NCBI GenBank assembly: GCA_002716125.1
Contig: PAZH01000004.1
Span: 92,370 to 156,369, forward strand
Reading direction: 5' to 3'
Length of the DNA stretch: 64,000 nt
Origin: Rhodospirillaceae bacterium
GTDB lineage: Bacteria > Pseudomonadota > Alphaproteobacteria > UBA8366
The stretch's first letter is position 1, and each line of letters starts with the position of its first letter. Below, piece after piece: positions 38,967 to 48,901 of this stretch. The notes under the pieces are model-generated. The model saw nothing but the letters and a program-made list of their open reading frames with translations. It had not been told where the DNA came from and ran no database searches. The translations under genes were made by a program, and so were the position numbers.

Positions 38967-41720
38967 ATGGACCAGTTGCGGAACAGGCGAGCCATTATCG
39001 ACCGCATCGACTTGCAGGAGCGAGTCGAGGCGATCCTCGATGGAGATTTGAACGAAGCAGACCGCTCGTCTGAAATTCTAAATATCTATCGCGAGACTCT
39101 GAAATCCGGCATCGCCGAAATCCGCAGCCGTTTCGATGACTCCCAGGACGGTGAGCTGACCGTCCGGGGCCACTGTTTTCTCATTGATCAGTTGATCCGC
39201 GTGATCCACGACATTGCGGTAACGTGGCTCTACAAGGCGGCCAATCCGACCGCGGCCGACCAGCTGTGCATCGTCGCGTATGGGGGATACGGGCGAGGGG
39301 AACTTGCTCCCCGGTCGGATATCGATTTGCTGTTCTTATTGCCTTACAAAGCGACGCCACGCGTCGAACAGATCATCGAGCACGTTCTCTATACGTTATG
39401 GGATTTGGGTTTGAAGGTCGGGCATGCGACACGATCGATCGACGATTGCATTCGTCAAGCTCATGACGACATGGTCATTCGCACAGGGCTTTTGGAATCG
39501 CGTTATATCTGGGGTGTTCAGACGTTGCATGCGGAACTGCGCATGCGTTTCTTTGAGGAAGTTGTGAAAGGAAAAGGCCTGTTCGTTGAAGCGAAGCTTC
39601 ATGAGCGCGATGAACGTCACGAACGAATGGGCGATTCGCGCTACGTTCTCGAACCAAACATTAAGGACGGCAAAGGCGGTCTGCGCGATCTGCACACTTT
39701 GTTTTGGATCGCGAAGTATCTTTATCGCTGTGAGAGCATCGCGCAGCTGCGGGACGAAGGCGTTTTCTCGAACGACGAATTGGCGCGGTTCGACAAAGCC
39801 CAGCGCTTCTTATGGACCGTGCGGTGTCATCTTCATTATCTCACGGCTCGGGCGGAAGAACGTTTGACGTTCGATTTACAGCCGGAGTTGGCGCGCGAAA
39901 TGGGCTATGTCGACCGGGAGGGTGTGTCCGGCGTCGAGCGGTTCATGAAACACTACTTTTTAGTGGCGAAGGATGTCGGCGATTTGACGCGAATCTTTTG
40001 TGCCTCTTTGGAAGCGCGCCAACAGCGCAGCTGGACCTTTAAGCTACCGGGGTTGGGTCTATTCACCCGCGAAGTTGAAGATTTCAAAATCGAAGGCGGT
40101 CGACTCAATGTTACGAGCAACGAGCATTTTCACGACCGCCCGGTGGAGATGCTCAGGCTCTTCGAAGTCGCACAGCGACATGAGCTCGATATCCATCCAA
40201 ACGCGTTACATCTCATCACGCGGAGTCTGGGCCGGATTACGAAAGCGGTGCAACAGGATCCGGATGCGAATGCTCTCTTCGTTCGTATGCTGACGTCTGA
40301 GAAAGATCCTGAGACGACATTGCGGCGCCTGAATGAAGCGGGTGTGTTCGGGAAGTTCGTGAGCGATTTCGGACGCGTTGTGGCGCAGATGCAATACGAT
40401 ATGTATCACGTCTACACGACGGACGAGCACACGATCCGTGCGATCGGCATCTTGAGCCGGATCGAACGGGGACTTTTAAAAGACGACCACCCGTTGGCGA
40501 GCGAGATCGTGCATAAAGTACAATCGCGCGATGTACTCTATGCGTCGGTTTTAATGCATGACATTGCGAAGGGTCGCGGCGGCGATCATTCGAAACTGGG
40601 TGCGGAAGTCGCGCGAGAGCTGTGTCCGCGATTCGGCTTGTCCGACGAGCAGACAGAAACGGTCGCCTGGCTAGTGGAATACCACCTCGCCATGAGCAAC
40701 ACGGCGTTCAAAAGAGATTTGTCGGACCCGAAGACGATTGCGGATTTCTCGGAGTTGGTGCAATCGCCGGAGCGTCTTCGGCTCTTACTTTGTTTGACCG
40801 TCGTGGATATACGGGCGGTTGGGCCGGGCCGATGGAACGGTTGGAAAGCGTCTTTGTTGCGTGAGCTTTACTACCGAACGGAAGACGTCCTGACAGGCGG
40901 CCTTGCGGCCGATCGCCGCGACCGCGCGGTCACGGAAGCACAAGAGAATGTGCGGACGGCGTTGGCGAATTGGACCGACGAGGCCTTTGAAGAATTCCGC
41001 GCATTGGGTCCGCCGGGATACTGGTTGGCCTTTGAGACGGAAGACATCGCACGGCAGGCTGAATTCGTGCGCGAGGCCAATCGGCAAAACCATCAGATCG
41101 CCTTTGACAATCGAATTGACGAGTATCGGGCTGTAACGGAAATCACCGTTTACGCGGCGGATCATCCGGGATTGATCAGTTCGATTGCCGGCGGCCTTGC
41201 GGTGTCGGGCGTGAACATTGTCGACGCCCGGATCAACACGCTCAATGACGGCATGGCTTTGGATAGTTTCTGGATTCAGGACCGGGAAAACCTGGCGATC
41301 TCGCAGTCGACAAAGCTCGACAGTATTACGGCAAATGTTGAAAAAGCGATCGCGAGCGAAATTCGACTTGCGGACGAACTTAAGAAGATGAAAGGCCTGC
41401 CGAGCCGTATGGAGGTGTTTACGGTGGCCCCCCGGGTGCTGATCGACAACAAGGCGTCCAATTCACGCACCGTCATCGAAGTGAATGGCCGTGACCGGCC
41501 CGGGCTTTTGTACGACTTGACGCGAGCTCTGTCCGATCTGGGTCTGCAAATCGCGTCGGCAAAGATTTCGACGTTTGGCGAGGAGGTTGTCGACGTCTTC
41601 TACGTCAAGGATATCTTCGGCATGAAGATCGAGCACGAAGGAAAACTGAAGGCCATCCGGCAGGCTTTGTTGGAAGCCTTGGACGATTCCATCGAAGCCA
41701 AACCCGCCGCGGCGGAATAG
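38967..41720 (+). CDS. glnD: [Protein-PII] uridylyltransferase / uridylyl-removing enzyme
   Basis: A 917-residue bifunctional nitrogen sensor that uridylylates PII. The nucleotidyltransferase motif GGYGRGELAPRSDIDLLF is near residue 110, and the HD hydrolase domain (MHDIAKGRGGDHSKLG) is near 530. Two C-terminal ACT domains begin at EITVYAADHPGLISS and IEVNGRDRPGLLYDLT. It follows mutS by 45 bases, conserved in many alphaproteobacteria. Confidence 0.97.
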   Translation: MDQLRNRRAIIDRIDLQERVEAILDGDLNEADRSSEILNIYRETLKSGIAEIRSRFDDSQDGELTVRGHCFLIDQLIRVIHDIAVTWLYKAANPTAADQLCIVAYGGYGRGELAPRSDIDLLFLLPYKATPRVEQIIEHVLYTLWDLGLKVGHATRSIDDCIRQAHDDMVIRTGLLESRYIWGVQTLHAELRMRFFEEVVKGKGLFVEAKLHERDERHERMGDSRYVLEPNIKDGKGGLRDLHTLFWIAKYLYRCESIAQLRDEGVFSNDELARFDKAQRFLWTVRCHLHYLTARAEERLTFDLQPELAREMGYVDREGVSGVERFMKHYFLVAKDVGDLTRIFCASLEARQQRSWTFKLPGLGLFTREVEDFKIEGGRLNVTSNEHFHDRPVEMLRLFEVAQRHELDIHPNALHLITRSLGRITKAVQQDPDANALFVRMLTSEKDPETTLRRLNEAGVFGKFVSDFGRVVAQMQYDMYHVYTTDEHTIRAIGILSRIERGLLKDDHPLASEIVHKVQSRDVLYASVLMHDIAKGRGGDHSKLGAEVARELCPRFGLSDEQTETVAWLVEYHLAMSNTAFKRDLSDPKTIADFSELVQSPERLRLLLCLTVVDIRAVGPGRWNGWKASLLRELYYRTEDVLTGGLAADRRDRAVTEAQENVRTALANWTDEAFEEFRALGPPGYWLAFETEDIARQAEFVREANRQNHQIAFDNRIDEYRAVTEITVYAADHPGLISSIAGGLAVSGVNIVDARINTLNDGMALDSFWIQDRENLAISQSTKLDSITANVEKAIASEIRLADELKKMKGLPSRMEVFTVAPRVLIDNKASNSRTVIEVNGRDRPGLLYDLTRALSDLGLQIASAKISTFGEEVVDVFYVKDIFGMKIEHEGKLKAIRQALLEALDDSIEAKPAAAE

Positions 41721-41781
41721 CCATCGTATGAATCCTGATTCTTGTCGCAATCTCGCCCGATAGACCGCGTAGGGCTTGCAC

Positions 41782-43341
41782 ATGTCTCTTTTCCGATCGA
41801 TCGCGACTGTCGGCAGCTGGACGATGGGCAGCCGCCTGCTGGGGTTTGTCCGGGATATTCTCATGGCGAGCGGCCTTGGTACGGGCATGGTCGCGGATGC
41901 ATTCTTCGTCGCCTTCAAGTTTCCCAATTTTTTTCGCCGCCTTTTCGCTGAAGGCGCCTTCAACGCCGCCTTTGTCCCTTTGTTCGGGGAACGGCTCGAG
42001 AAAGACGGCATAACGGCGGCCCGCACGTTTGCCGCCGAGGCGGCTGCCGTGATGGTCGCCGCACTGCTGACGTTTACGTTGTTGGCGATCATTGCAATGC
42101 CAATACTGATGTACCTGATCGCGCCTGGATTTGCCGGTCATCCGGAAAAGTTCGAACTCACAATTGAACTGACGCGAATCACGTTTCCCTATCTGACATT
42201 CATGGCGCTGATCGCCCTCATGGGTGGCATGTTGAACACGATGCAGAAATTCGCGGCGACGGCGGCGGCACCGATCTTGCTCAATATCGTTCTTATTTCC
42301 GCATTGGTATTGCTGAATTTGGATGTCTTTGACCATCCTGGTTTCACCTTGGCGTGGGCGGTTTGTGCGGCGGGTATCGGGCAGTTCATTTGGATCGTGG
42401 CGGCCTGCGCGAAAGGCAAACTACTGTTTCGGTTGCCGCGGCCAAGGTTAACGCCGGGTGTAAAGCGGCTGCTTACATTGATGGCGCCGGGTCTGATCGG
42501 CGCAGGTGTCGTGCAGATCAATCTCGTCGTCGATGTGATTTTGGCGTCGACACTGCAAGAAGGGTCCGTGTCGTTTTTGTATTTCGCAGATCGCGTAAAC
42601 CAACTGCCGCTGGGTGTCATCGGTGTCGCGGTGGGCGTCGCATTGCTGCCGTTGATGACGCGCCAACTCGCCGAAGGCGACGAAGCGGGCGCCGCCGAAA
42701 GTCAGAACCGCGCGATTGAATTTGCGCTCCTCTTGACGGTGCCGGCGACGCTCGCACTTGTGACGATTGGCGATCCGATCGTCCGTGTCTTGTTCGAGCG
42801 AGGTGCGTTCGATGCCGCGGCGACCGAGAATACCGCGGCGGCGCTTTCCGCGTTTGCTGTTGGTTTGCCCGCCTATGTCCTGATTAAAGCGCTGACACCG
42901 GGCTTCTTCGCCCGCCAGGATACCGTAACGCCGGTGAAAATTGCGATAGCCGCAATGGTGGTAAACGTCGTTTTAGCGCTCATTCTCATGCAGGTCCTAG
43001 CACATGTCGGGATCGCTTTGGCAACGGCGTGTTCCGCTTGGATGAATGCCATCATCCTGTGGGTCATCCTGCATCGCCGCGGCCAATTTCACGCGGATGC
43101 ACGCTTATGGAACCGCGGCATTCGGACAATTGCCGTATCGCTTGTGATGGCCGGAGCGCTTTTTTACGCCGCAAGCATGCTGGGCAGCTATTTGACGGGC
43201 ACCGGTTTGGAGCGTGTCGCCGCGCTTATCCTGTTGGTTGCGCTCGGCCTCGCTCTGTTCGCCGTGCTTGCGCATTATTGCGGTGCGATGAAAGTTTCGG
43301 AATTGCGGACGATGTTGCGCCGCTCGCCGGTTCGGGATTGA
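41782..43341 (+). CDS. murJ: Lipid II flippase MurJ
   Basis: A 519-residue inner-membrane protein with about 14 hydrophobic segments. It starts with the MurJ signature SIATVGSWTMGSRLLGFVRD and DAFFVAFKFPNFFRRLFAEG. It flips lipid II for peptidoglycan synthesis. ATG 41782 has AGGGC upstream; TTG 41776 is possible. Confidence 0.96.
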   Translation: MSLFRSIATVGSWTMGSRLLGFVRDILMASGLGTGMVADAFFVAFKFPNFFRRLFAEGAFNAAFVPLFGERLEKDGITAARTFAAEAAAVMVAALLTFTLLAIIAMPILMYLIAPGFAGHPEKFELTIELTRITFPYLTFMALIALMGGMLNTMQKFAATAAAPILLNIVLISALVLLNLDVFDHPGFTLAWAVCAAGIGQFIWIVAACAKGKLLFRLPRPRLTPGVKRLLTLMAPGLIGAGVVQINLVVDVILASTLQEGSVSFLYFADRVNQLPLGVIGVAVGVALLPLMTRQLAEGDEAGAAESQNRAIEFALLLTVPATLALVTIGDPIVRVLFERGAFDAAATENTAAALSAFAVGLPAYVLIKALTPGFFARQDTVTPVKIAIAAMVVNVVLALILMQVLAHVGIALATACSAWMNAIILWVILHRRGQFHADARLWNRGIRTIAVSLVMAGALFYAASMLGSYLTGTGLERVAALILLVALGLALFAVLAHYCGAMKVSELRTMLRRSPVRD

Positions 43342-43408
43342 CCGAAGCGCGCCGAACGGCGATAACACCGCGCTTTTCTCCACACACGCATAAAGAAATG
43401 AGCGACCT

Positions 43409-44407
43409 ATGGACCGTATTTTTTCGGGGATCCAACCCACCGGCAACCTGCATCTCGGCAACTATCTCGGCGCCATGCGGAACTGGGTACGCCTACAGGA
43501 TAGCTACGAGTGCATCTATTGTGTGGTCGATCTCCACGCGATTACGATGTGGCAGGATCCGGCGGAACTGCGCACCAGCACACGCGAAGTCACGGCGGCT
43601 TTCATTGCCGCCGGCATCGATCCGAAGAAGAACATTATCTTCAACCAAAGCCGCAACTCGGATCACACCGAGCTGACATGGGTCTTTAACTGCGTGGCGC
43701 GGCTCGGGTGGTTGAACCGGATGACCCAGTTCAAAGAAAAGGCCGGTAAACATCGCGAGAATGCTTCGATCGGCCTCTACGATTATCCGGTGCTGATGGC
43801 CGCCGACATTCTTGCTTATAAGGCGACGCACGTCCCGGTCGGTGACGACCAGAAACAGCATCTCGAGCTGGCGCGCGATATCGCGCAGAAATTTAATAAC
43901 GATTTTGGGGTGGACCTGTTTCCGTTGCCGGAACCGATCATTCTCGGTGTTGCCAGTCGCGTCATGTCGCTGCGCAATGGAACGCAGAAAATGTCCAAGT
44001 CGGATCCGTCGGAGTACAGCCGCATCAATTTGAATGACGGACCGGACGATATTGCCTTGAAAATCCGCAAAGCAAAAACCGACCCGGAACCGCTGCCGAG
44101 TGAGGTGGCTGGCTTGGAGGGTCGGCCGGAGGCGGAGAATCTCGTTGGTATTTATGCCGCGCTCGGCGACCGGCAGCCTGAAGAGGTGATTGGTGAGATT
44201 GGGGGGCTTTCGTTTTCTCAATTCAAGGAAAAACTGACCGAACTCGCCGTAGCGGAACTGGGGCCGATTGGGGCTGAAATGCAACGGTTGCTGGCGGAAC
44301 CGGATGAGATCGACAAGGTCTTGAGCGATGGTGGTGCGCGCGCGCGGGCGTTAACCGCCCCCGTATTGGCGGAAGTGTTCGAAACCGTTGGATTTTTGAC
44401 AGACTGA
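43409..44407 (+). CDS. trpS: Tryptophanyl-tRNA synthetase
   Basis: A 332-residue class I aminoacyl-tRNA synthetase that charges tRNA-Trp. The HIGH-like motif is [11 protein letters not shown] at the N-terminus and the KMSKS motif is intact (QKMSKSDPS). It lies 67 bases after murJ, probably in the same transcript. Confidence 0.97.
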   Translation: MDRIFSGIQPTGNLHLGNYLGAMRNWVRLQDSYECIYCVVDLHAITMWQDPAELRTSTREVTAAFIAAGIDPKKNIIFNQSRNSDHTELTWVFNCVARLGWLNRMTQFKEKAGKHRENASIGLYDYPVLMAADILAYKATHVPVGDDQKQHLELARDIAQKFNNDFGVDLFPLPEPIILGVASRVMSLRNGTQKMSKSDPSEYSRINLNDGPDDIALKIRKAKTDPEPLPSEVAGLEGRPEAENLVGIYAALGDRQPEEVIGEIGGLSFSQFKEKLTELAVAELGPIGAEMQRLLAEPDEIDKVLSDGGARARALTAPVLAEVFETVGFLTD

Positions 44408-44473
44408 TCCGCGCGTCTCTGCGATAGACGATTGTTCCATTCGATGGCAGGATAGATCGAATAGGGGGCGCTC

Positions 44474-44986
44474 ATGTCGGAAACTGCAGAATCGGGCTCG
44501 TCTAAAGAGATGGCGGACCACGAAGCCGAGCGGGTGTTTTTGGCCGTCGTTGATGACAGCAATGAAATGCCGATTGCACTTCATTTCGCTTGCCGCCGCG
44601 CGGAGCATACCGATGGTCGGGTCGCACTCTTTTATGTGCCCGCAAAAGCTGATTTTCAGCATTGGATGGCCGTGGGCGATCTTATGCGGGAAGAGGCGCG
44701 CGAGGCCGGCGAAGAGCTTTTGCAGCGCCAGTCGGCGGAGGTTCAGCGGAAAACCGGAAAGGTTCCGATCCTTTTTATCCGCGAAGGCGATCGGAGCGAA
44801 GAGCTCATAAAGTTGATGGACGAAGAACCGAATATTTCGATCCTCGTGCTTGCCGCCGGCACAGAGGCCAGCGGCCCAGGACCGATTATTAGCTATCTTC
44901 TCGGCAAGGGGGCCCGGCGGTTACATGTGCCGATCACGATTGTTCCCGGCTCGATGACCGTGGACGAGATAGATGCCATTACTTGA
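44474..44986 (+). CDS. Universal stress protein family (UspA-like)
   Basis: A 170-residue UspA-fold protein: a beta-strand VFLAVVDDSNEMPIAL after a short tail, a central helix pair, then ILVLAAGTEASGPGPIISYLL and a C-terminal IVPGSMT. The usual ATP-binding G-2x-G-9x-G(S/T) pattern is only loosely matched, so nucleotide binding is uncertain. Confidence 0.82.
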   Translation: MSETAESGSSKEMADHEAERVFLAVVDDSNEMPIALHFACRRAEHTDGRVALFYVPAKADFQHWMAVGDLMREEAREAGEELLQRQSAEVQRKTGKVPILFIREGDRSEELIKLMDEEPNISILVLAAGTEASGPGPIISYLLGKGARRLHVPITIVPGSMTVDEIDAIT

Positions 44987-45008
44987 TCATCGATAAAAGA
45001 AGCCCCAT

Positions 45009-45042
45009 CTAAGGGTAACTTAGACAAGAGGCGAGCGCCTCT
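45009..45042 (+). promoter_or_regulatory. Tandem inverted repeats upstream of nfuA
   Basis: CTAAG-GGTAA-CTTAG (45009-45023) is a perfect 5-bp palindromic element, and AGAGGC-GAGC-GCCTCT (45027-45042) is a perfect 6-bp hairpin ending two bases before the GAGGAG ribosome binding site. The first could be an operator for an iron or Fe-S regulator and the second an mRNA element; both are inference. Confidence 0.4.
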
Positions 45043-45056
45043 CGAGGAGTCATTGG

Positions 45057-45617
45057 ATGTTTATTCAAACCGAACAGACGCCGAATCCGGCGACTTTGAA
45101 ATTTTTGCCGGGCCGCAGCGTGTTGGAGAGTGGTACGGCCGACTTCACAACGGCCGATGATGCCGCCGAGCGTTCGCCGCTCGCCGCGCGTCTATTCGGT
45201 GTCGATGGTGTCGCGGCGGTCTTCCTTGGCAGTGACTTTATCACGATTACCAAGTCGTCCGATAAAGAATGGTATGTCATGAAACCTGCGGTTCTTGGCG
45301 CCATTATGGAGCACATGACGACAGATCAACCGATCATGTCCGAAAGTGCGCCCGACACGGACGCGCACGCTGCCGGCGAAGAAGACAGCGAAGTGGTTGG
45401 CCAAATTAAGGAGCTGATTGAAACACGGGTAAGGCCGGCGGTCGCGCAAGATGGCGGCGATATCGTGTTCCAAGGCTTCGATGAAGGCGTGGTCTTTCTT
45501 CAATTGCGGGGCGCATGTGCGGGTTGTCCCAGCTCGACGATGACGCTTAAAATGGGCATTGAGAATATGCTCAAGCATTATATTCCAGAAGTGACCGAAG
45601 TACGGGCGGCGATGTAA
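45057..45617 (+). CDS. nfuA: NfuA-type iron-sulfur cluster carrier (NifU C-terminal domain)
   Basis: A 186-residue Fe-S scaffold. An N-terminal Nfu_N domain starts MFIQTEQTPNPATLKFLPG, and the C-terminal NifU-like domain (about 105-186) has the cluster-binding CAGCPSST. Proteins of this class deliver 4Fe-4S clusters. GAGGAG is well placed before ATG 45057. Confidence 0.95.
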   Translation: MFIQTEQTPNPATLKFLPGRSVLESGTADFTTADDAAERSPLAARLFGVDGVAAVFLGSDFITITKSSDKEWYVMKPAVLGAIMEHMTTDQPIMSESAPDTDAHAAGEEDSEVVGQIKELIETRVRPAVAQDGGDIVFQGFDEGVVFLQLRGACAGCPSSTMTLKMGIENMLKHYIPEVTEVRAAM

Positions 45618-45669
45618 TTGCTAGCCGGTCCGCGCGGGGGGATGCGGGCCATTGAGGGGCACAGATCCA

Positions 45670-46461
45670 ATGCCAAGCATTGGGAGTCGAATAGTTGCAC
45701 GCCTGCGTGGCGCGCCACGCGGGTTTGTCGCGGTGGCGACGCTTGCCGTTGTCATGGCGAGCACCGGTGCATATTACAGCACGCAAGACTTTTCGGGCTG
45801 GCGCGGCGCCTATACGCGGCTGCAGAAACCTCTCGACATTGCGGCCCCTGCGGGATCGGACAAGTTTCGGCGCTTGGCGTTGGAACGTTCCCGTCACTTT
45901 GTTTCGGCGGCTGGTCTTGGTTTTGTGCAACCGCGTGACATTTCCGCGTTAGAGCCACATTCCGGTTCGGCACAGGTGCTGCCCATTCGTGCGCGAAGTG
46001 CGCGCTACGATATCGAATGCTTGGCGCTCAACGTTTACTTCGAGGCGCGCGGCGAACCGTTTATCGGCAAGATTGCCGTCGCGCATGTTGTCTTGAACCG
46101 CATGCGGGACCGCCGCTTCCCCGCTTCGGCCTGCATGGTTGTCCAACAAGGCGGCGACCGGGTCCGACATAATTGTCAATTCTCCTGGTGGTGCGACGGC
46201 AAAAGCGACCGACCGCGGCACCGGACCGCTTGGGCGACCAGCCTTGCGGTAGCAAAGGAAGTCTATTGGGGGTTTGCCGAGGACCCGACCCGCGGGGCAC
46301 TATGGTATCATGCGGGCTACGTCGACCCGTCGTGGAACGATGTGTTTGTGCAGACACGCATCATCGGTAGGCATATTTTTTACTACGACGAAGCTTCGGT
46401 CGCGCCGGCCTATAAGTCGCAGCAGCACTTCCACAAAATTTCGCACGAGACCGGCTCTTAG
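45670..46461 (+). CDS. Cell wall hydrolase, SleB-like
   Basis: A 263-residue protein. A basic N-terminus and hydrophobic segment (VAVATLAVVMASTGAYYS) suggest an uncleaved anchor or signal. The SleB/hydrolase_2 domain covers about 125-240, with LALNVYFEARGEPFIGKIAV, VVLNRMRDRRFPASAC and CQFSWWCDGK. Such enzymes cleave peptidoglycan. ATG 45670 is used; TTG 45652 is six codons upstream. Confidence 0.9.
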   Translation: MPSIGSRIVARLRGAPRGFVAVATLAVVMASTGAYYSTQDFSGWRGAYTRLQKPLDIAAPAGSDKFRRLALERSRHFVSAAGLGFVQPRDISALEPHSGSAQVLPIRARSARYDIECLALNVYFEARGEPFIGKIAVAHVVLNRMRDRRFPASACMVVQQGGDRVRHNCQFSWWCDGKSDRPRHRTAWATSLAVAKEVYWGFAEDPTRGALWYHAGYVDPSWNDVFVQTRIIGRHIFYYDEASVAPAYKSQQHFHKISHETGS

Positions 46462-46477
46462 CAGGTGCTACTACCGC

Positions 46478-47530
46478 CTAAGGGTTGTTCGGGATGAAGT
46501 ACTGCCATCCGAACCACCGCCATCGGCCGTCGGGACCCGGCAAGGTACAGTTCAATCTTGAGCGGCCCTGATTCAAACTTGTCGGGAAGCGCACTTCAAT
46601 TCGATGTGTGCCGAGTAATTCCGCCCGAACTTTTCCTTGCTTCGAATGGTAACAATTCAGCCGCGACAAGTCTTGAATGGATCTATCCACAGTGAAACCG
46701 AATGGGGGCGGATTCCGTTTTGGTGCAGGATTCCGGGGCGTTATGTCCGAAAGCGGAAGCGGTAATGCATTCGCGATGAGACGAAACCGAGCTTCCGAGC
46801 CATAGTCCTCACTTAAGGGAAAGCGTGGCAGAAAGTAAGGCTCGCTTGTGCGATGGACGACGCCCGAATGTTGCCCAAACGCAAATTCGAATCCCATTTC
46901 CTTGATCGTCGCCATTGTCGAGAGACCAGCTTCGCCATAGGGGTACGCGAACAGTTTCGGCACGATGCCGAGCTCCTTCTGAAACCGTTCATTTGCCGTT
47001 TTGATATCGGCAAGCACCGCATCTCTGCCCGACCTCGCCATATGGAGATGCGAATGGGTTTGATGGCCGATTGTCGCGCCGTCTTCTCTCAGTTTTCGGA
47101 TTTGATCCCATGTCATATAGCCGGGAGAGCCGCGCTCGACCGCGCGCGTGGAGACAAAAAGCGTAAATGGGAAGCCGCGCGATTTAAGCCGTGGCGCCGC
47201 CTCGGCAAAGACGGATTTGAAGGCATCATCTATCGTGATGGCAACTGTAAACGCCGGTAGAGGCTCACCGGATTTTATGGCCTTTAGAATTTCGGGCAGG
47301 GGCAAGACGTTGTACTTGTCTTTCGAGAGCTCCGCTAAATGCGCATCGAACTGATCCAGCCGGATATTCGTTTGTGAATGTTCGCTCTCGCCGAAGCGAT
47401 GATACATCAGGACGACAGCGGAATCGGCCGCGACCGCGATCGCCGGGAAAAGATTCCAGATGACTGCGGCGCAGATAAAGAGGAAGGCGCACCCACGGTT
47501 GCGTTGAGGGCGTAATTGCGGCAAGCACAT
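46478..47530 (-). CDS. Polysaccharide deacetylase family protein
   Basis: A 350-residue exported protein. A signal peptide (through about AIAVAA) is followed by a NodB homology domain, with metal-site motifs VAITIDDAFKS and GHQTHSHLHMARS. The C-terminal 120 residues are extra and of unknown function. Possible substrates are peptidoglycan or an exopolysaccharide. The start is ATG 47530; GTG 47536 is in frame. Confidence 0.88.
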   Translation of the reverse strand: MCLPQLRPQRNRGCAFLFICAAVIWNLFPAIAVAADSAVVLMYHRFGESEHSQTNIRLDQFDAHLAELSKDKYNVLPLPEILKAIKSGEPLPAFTVAITIDDAFKSVFAEAAPRLKSRGFPFTLFVSTRAVERGSPGYMTWDQIRKLREDGATIGHQTHSHLHMARSGRDAVLADIKTANERFQKELGIVPKLFAYPYGEAGLSTMATIKEMGFEFAFGQHSGVVHRTSEPYFLPRFPLSEDYGSEARFRLIANALPLPLSDITPRNPAPKRNPPPFGFTVDRSIQDLSRLNCYHSKQGKVRAELLGTHRIEVRFPTSLNQGRSRLNCTLPGPDGRWRWFGWQYFIPNNP

Positions 47531-47624
47531 ATTCACGGAAATTAGATTAACGCTTTCACAAGCGGGGCGACAAGCCTATTGCACAGGGCCGCTGTCATCA
47601 GAGCCCGAAAGATGGAGAGAACGA

Positions 47625-48206
47625 ATGCTCGACGAGAATGGTTTGAACCTACTGTTTCGGGATGCACGCTCGCAGCGCGCGTGGACCGATAAACCGGTGA
47701 GCGAAGCGACGCTGCGACAGCTGTATGATCTCGCCATTTTAGGCCCCACGAGTGCGAACTGTCTGCCAATGCGGTTGGTCTTTGCGACCAGCACGGACGC
47801 AAAAGAAAAACTGAAACCATGCTTAGGCTCCAACAATATCGAGAAAGTCATGGCGGCACCCGTAACTGCAGTTGTCGCTTATGATCTGGAATTTGCGGAA
47901 TATTTACCGCGATTTTTCCCCTATGCGGACGCGAAGTCCTGGTTTACCGGTAATCCCGGTCTCGCGGAGACGACGGCCCTCCGCAATGGATCGCTGCAAG
48001 GTGCCTATTTGATCATGGCCGCACGGGCGTTGGGATTGGACTGCGGTCCAATGTCCGGTTTCGATAATGCCAAGGTGGACGAGGCTTTTTTCGAAGGCAC
48101 GAGCTACCGGTCGAATTTTCTATGCAGCTTGGGATATGGAGATCATTCTGCTTACGGCGATCGTCTTCCTCGGTTTGAATTCGACGAAATATGTAAGCTC
48201 GTCTGA
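47625..48206 (+). CDS. Nitroreductase family protein, RutE-like malonic semialdehyde reductase
   Basis: A 193-residue FMN-dependent nitroreductase-fold enzyme. RSQRAWTDKPVSEATLRQLY and GPTSANCLPMRL are close to RutE, which reduces malonic semialdehyde to 3-hydroxypropionate in pyrimidine catabolism. No other rut genes are nearby, so the substrate is uncertain. GGAGAG precedes ATG 47625. Confidence 0.87.
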   Translation: MLDENGLNLLFRDARSQRAWTDKPVSEATLRQLYDLAILGPTSANCLPMRLVFATSTDAKEKLKPCLGSNNIEKVMAAPVTAVVAYDLEFAEYLPRFFPYADAKSWFTGNPGLAETTALRNGSLQGAYLIMAARALGLDCGPMSGFDNAKVDEAFFEGTSYRSNFLCSLGYGDHSAYGDRLPRFEFDEICKLV

Positions 48207-48229
48207 TCCACGTTGGGATACGACTTAAC

Positions 48230-48901
48230 ATGACGTGCATTTTGGCTCTGGATAGCGCGACTTCGGCGTGTTCCGCGGCCGTATTGCAGGACGGTGAGAT
48301 TAAGGCTCACAGCTACGAGGAAATGAGCCGCGGACAGGCGGAAGCGCTCGTACCCATGATCGCCGATACGATGTCGACGGCGGGTTTGGCGTTCGAAGAT
48401 TTGGACGCGATTGGCGTAACCGTCGGGCCAGGCGCGTTCACGGGGGTCAGGATTGGGCTCTCTACAGCACAATCTTTGGCATTGGCGTCGGGCAAACCCC
48501 TTATCGGCGCGACCACGCTCGAAACCGTATTGGCCGCGCAAGGCGAAGCGCAGGCGCCCATCCTCGTCGCGCTCGATACGAAGCGCACGGATATTTACGT
48601 TCAATTGTTTGCCGCGGGCGGGGGAGCTCTGACAGCACCCCTTGCTCTGGAAGCGGATCAGATCTCAACCGCAGTATCATTGAATGGGATTTCGGTGGTT
48701 GGCGACGCGGCGGATCGTGCCGTGCATGCTTTGCATGAATCGGGAATCACTGCGAAAGCGCTCACAGGGCCAAAGCTTCCTGACGCTCGCTGGTTGGCTC
48801 GGATCGTCTCGCATCGCGTTGGAGCGGAAGACCCGGTTCCCGTCGCGCCTCTGTACTTACGACCGCCGGATGTCGGCCCCCCTTCGAAGCGAAGATCATG
48901 A
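48230..48901 (+). CDS. tsaB: tRNA threonylcarbamoyladenosine biosynthesis protein TsaB
   Basis: A 223-residue ASKHA-fold protein that forms the TsaBDE complex for t6A37 in tRNA. It begins ILALDSATSACSAAV and contains the glycine motif GPGAFTGVRIGLS. Its stop overlaps the rimI start (ATGA). Confidence 0.95.
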   Translation: MTCILALDSATSACSAAVLQDGEIKAHSYEEMSRGQAEALVPMIADTMSTAGLAFEDLDAIGVTVGPGAFTGVRIGLSTAQSLALASGKPLIGATTLETVLAAQGEAQAPILVALDTKRTDIYVQLFAAGGGALTAPLALEADQISTAVSLNGISVVGDAADRAVHALHESGITAKALTGPKLPDARWLARIVSHRVGAEDPVPVAPLYLRPPDVGPPSKRRS

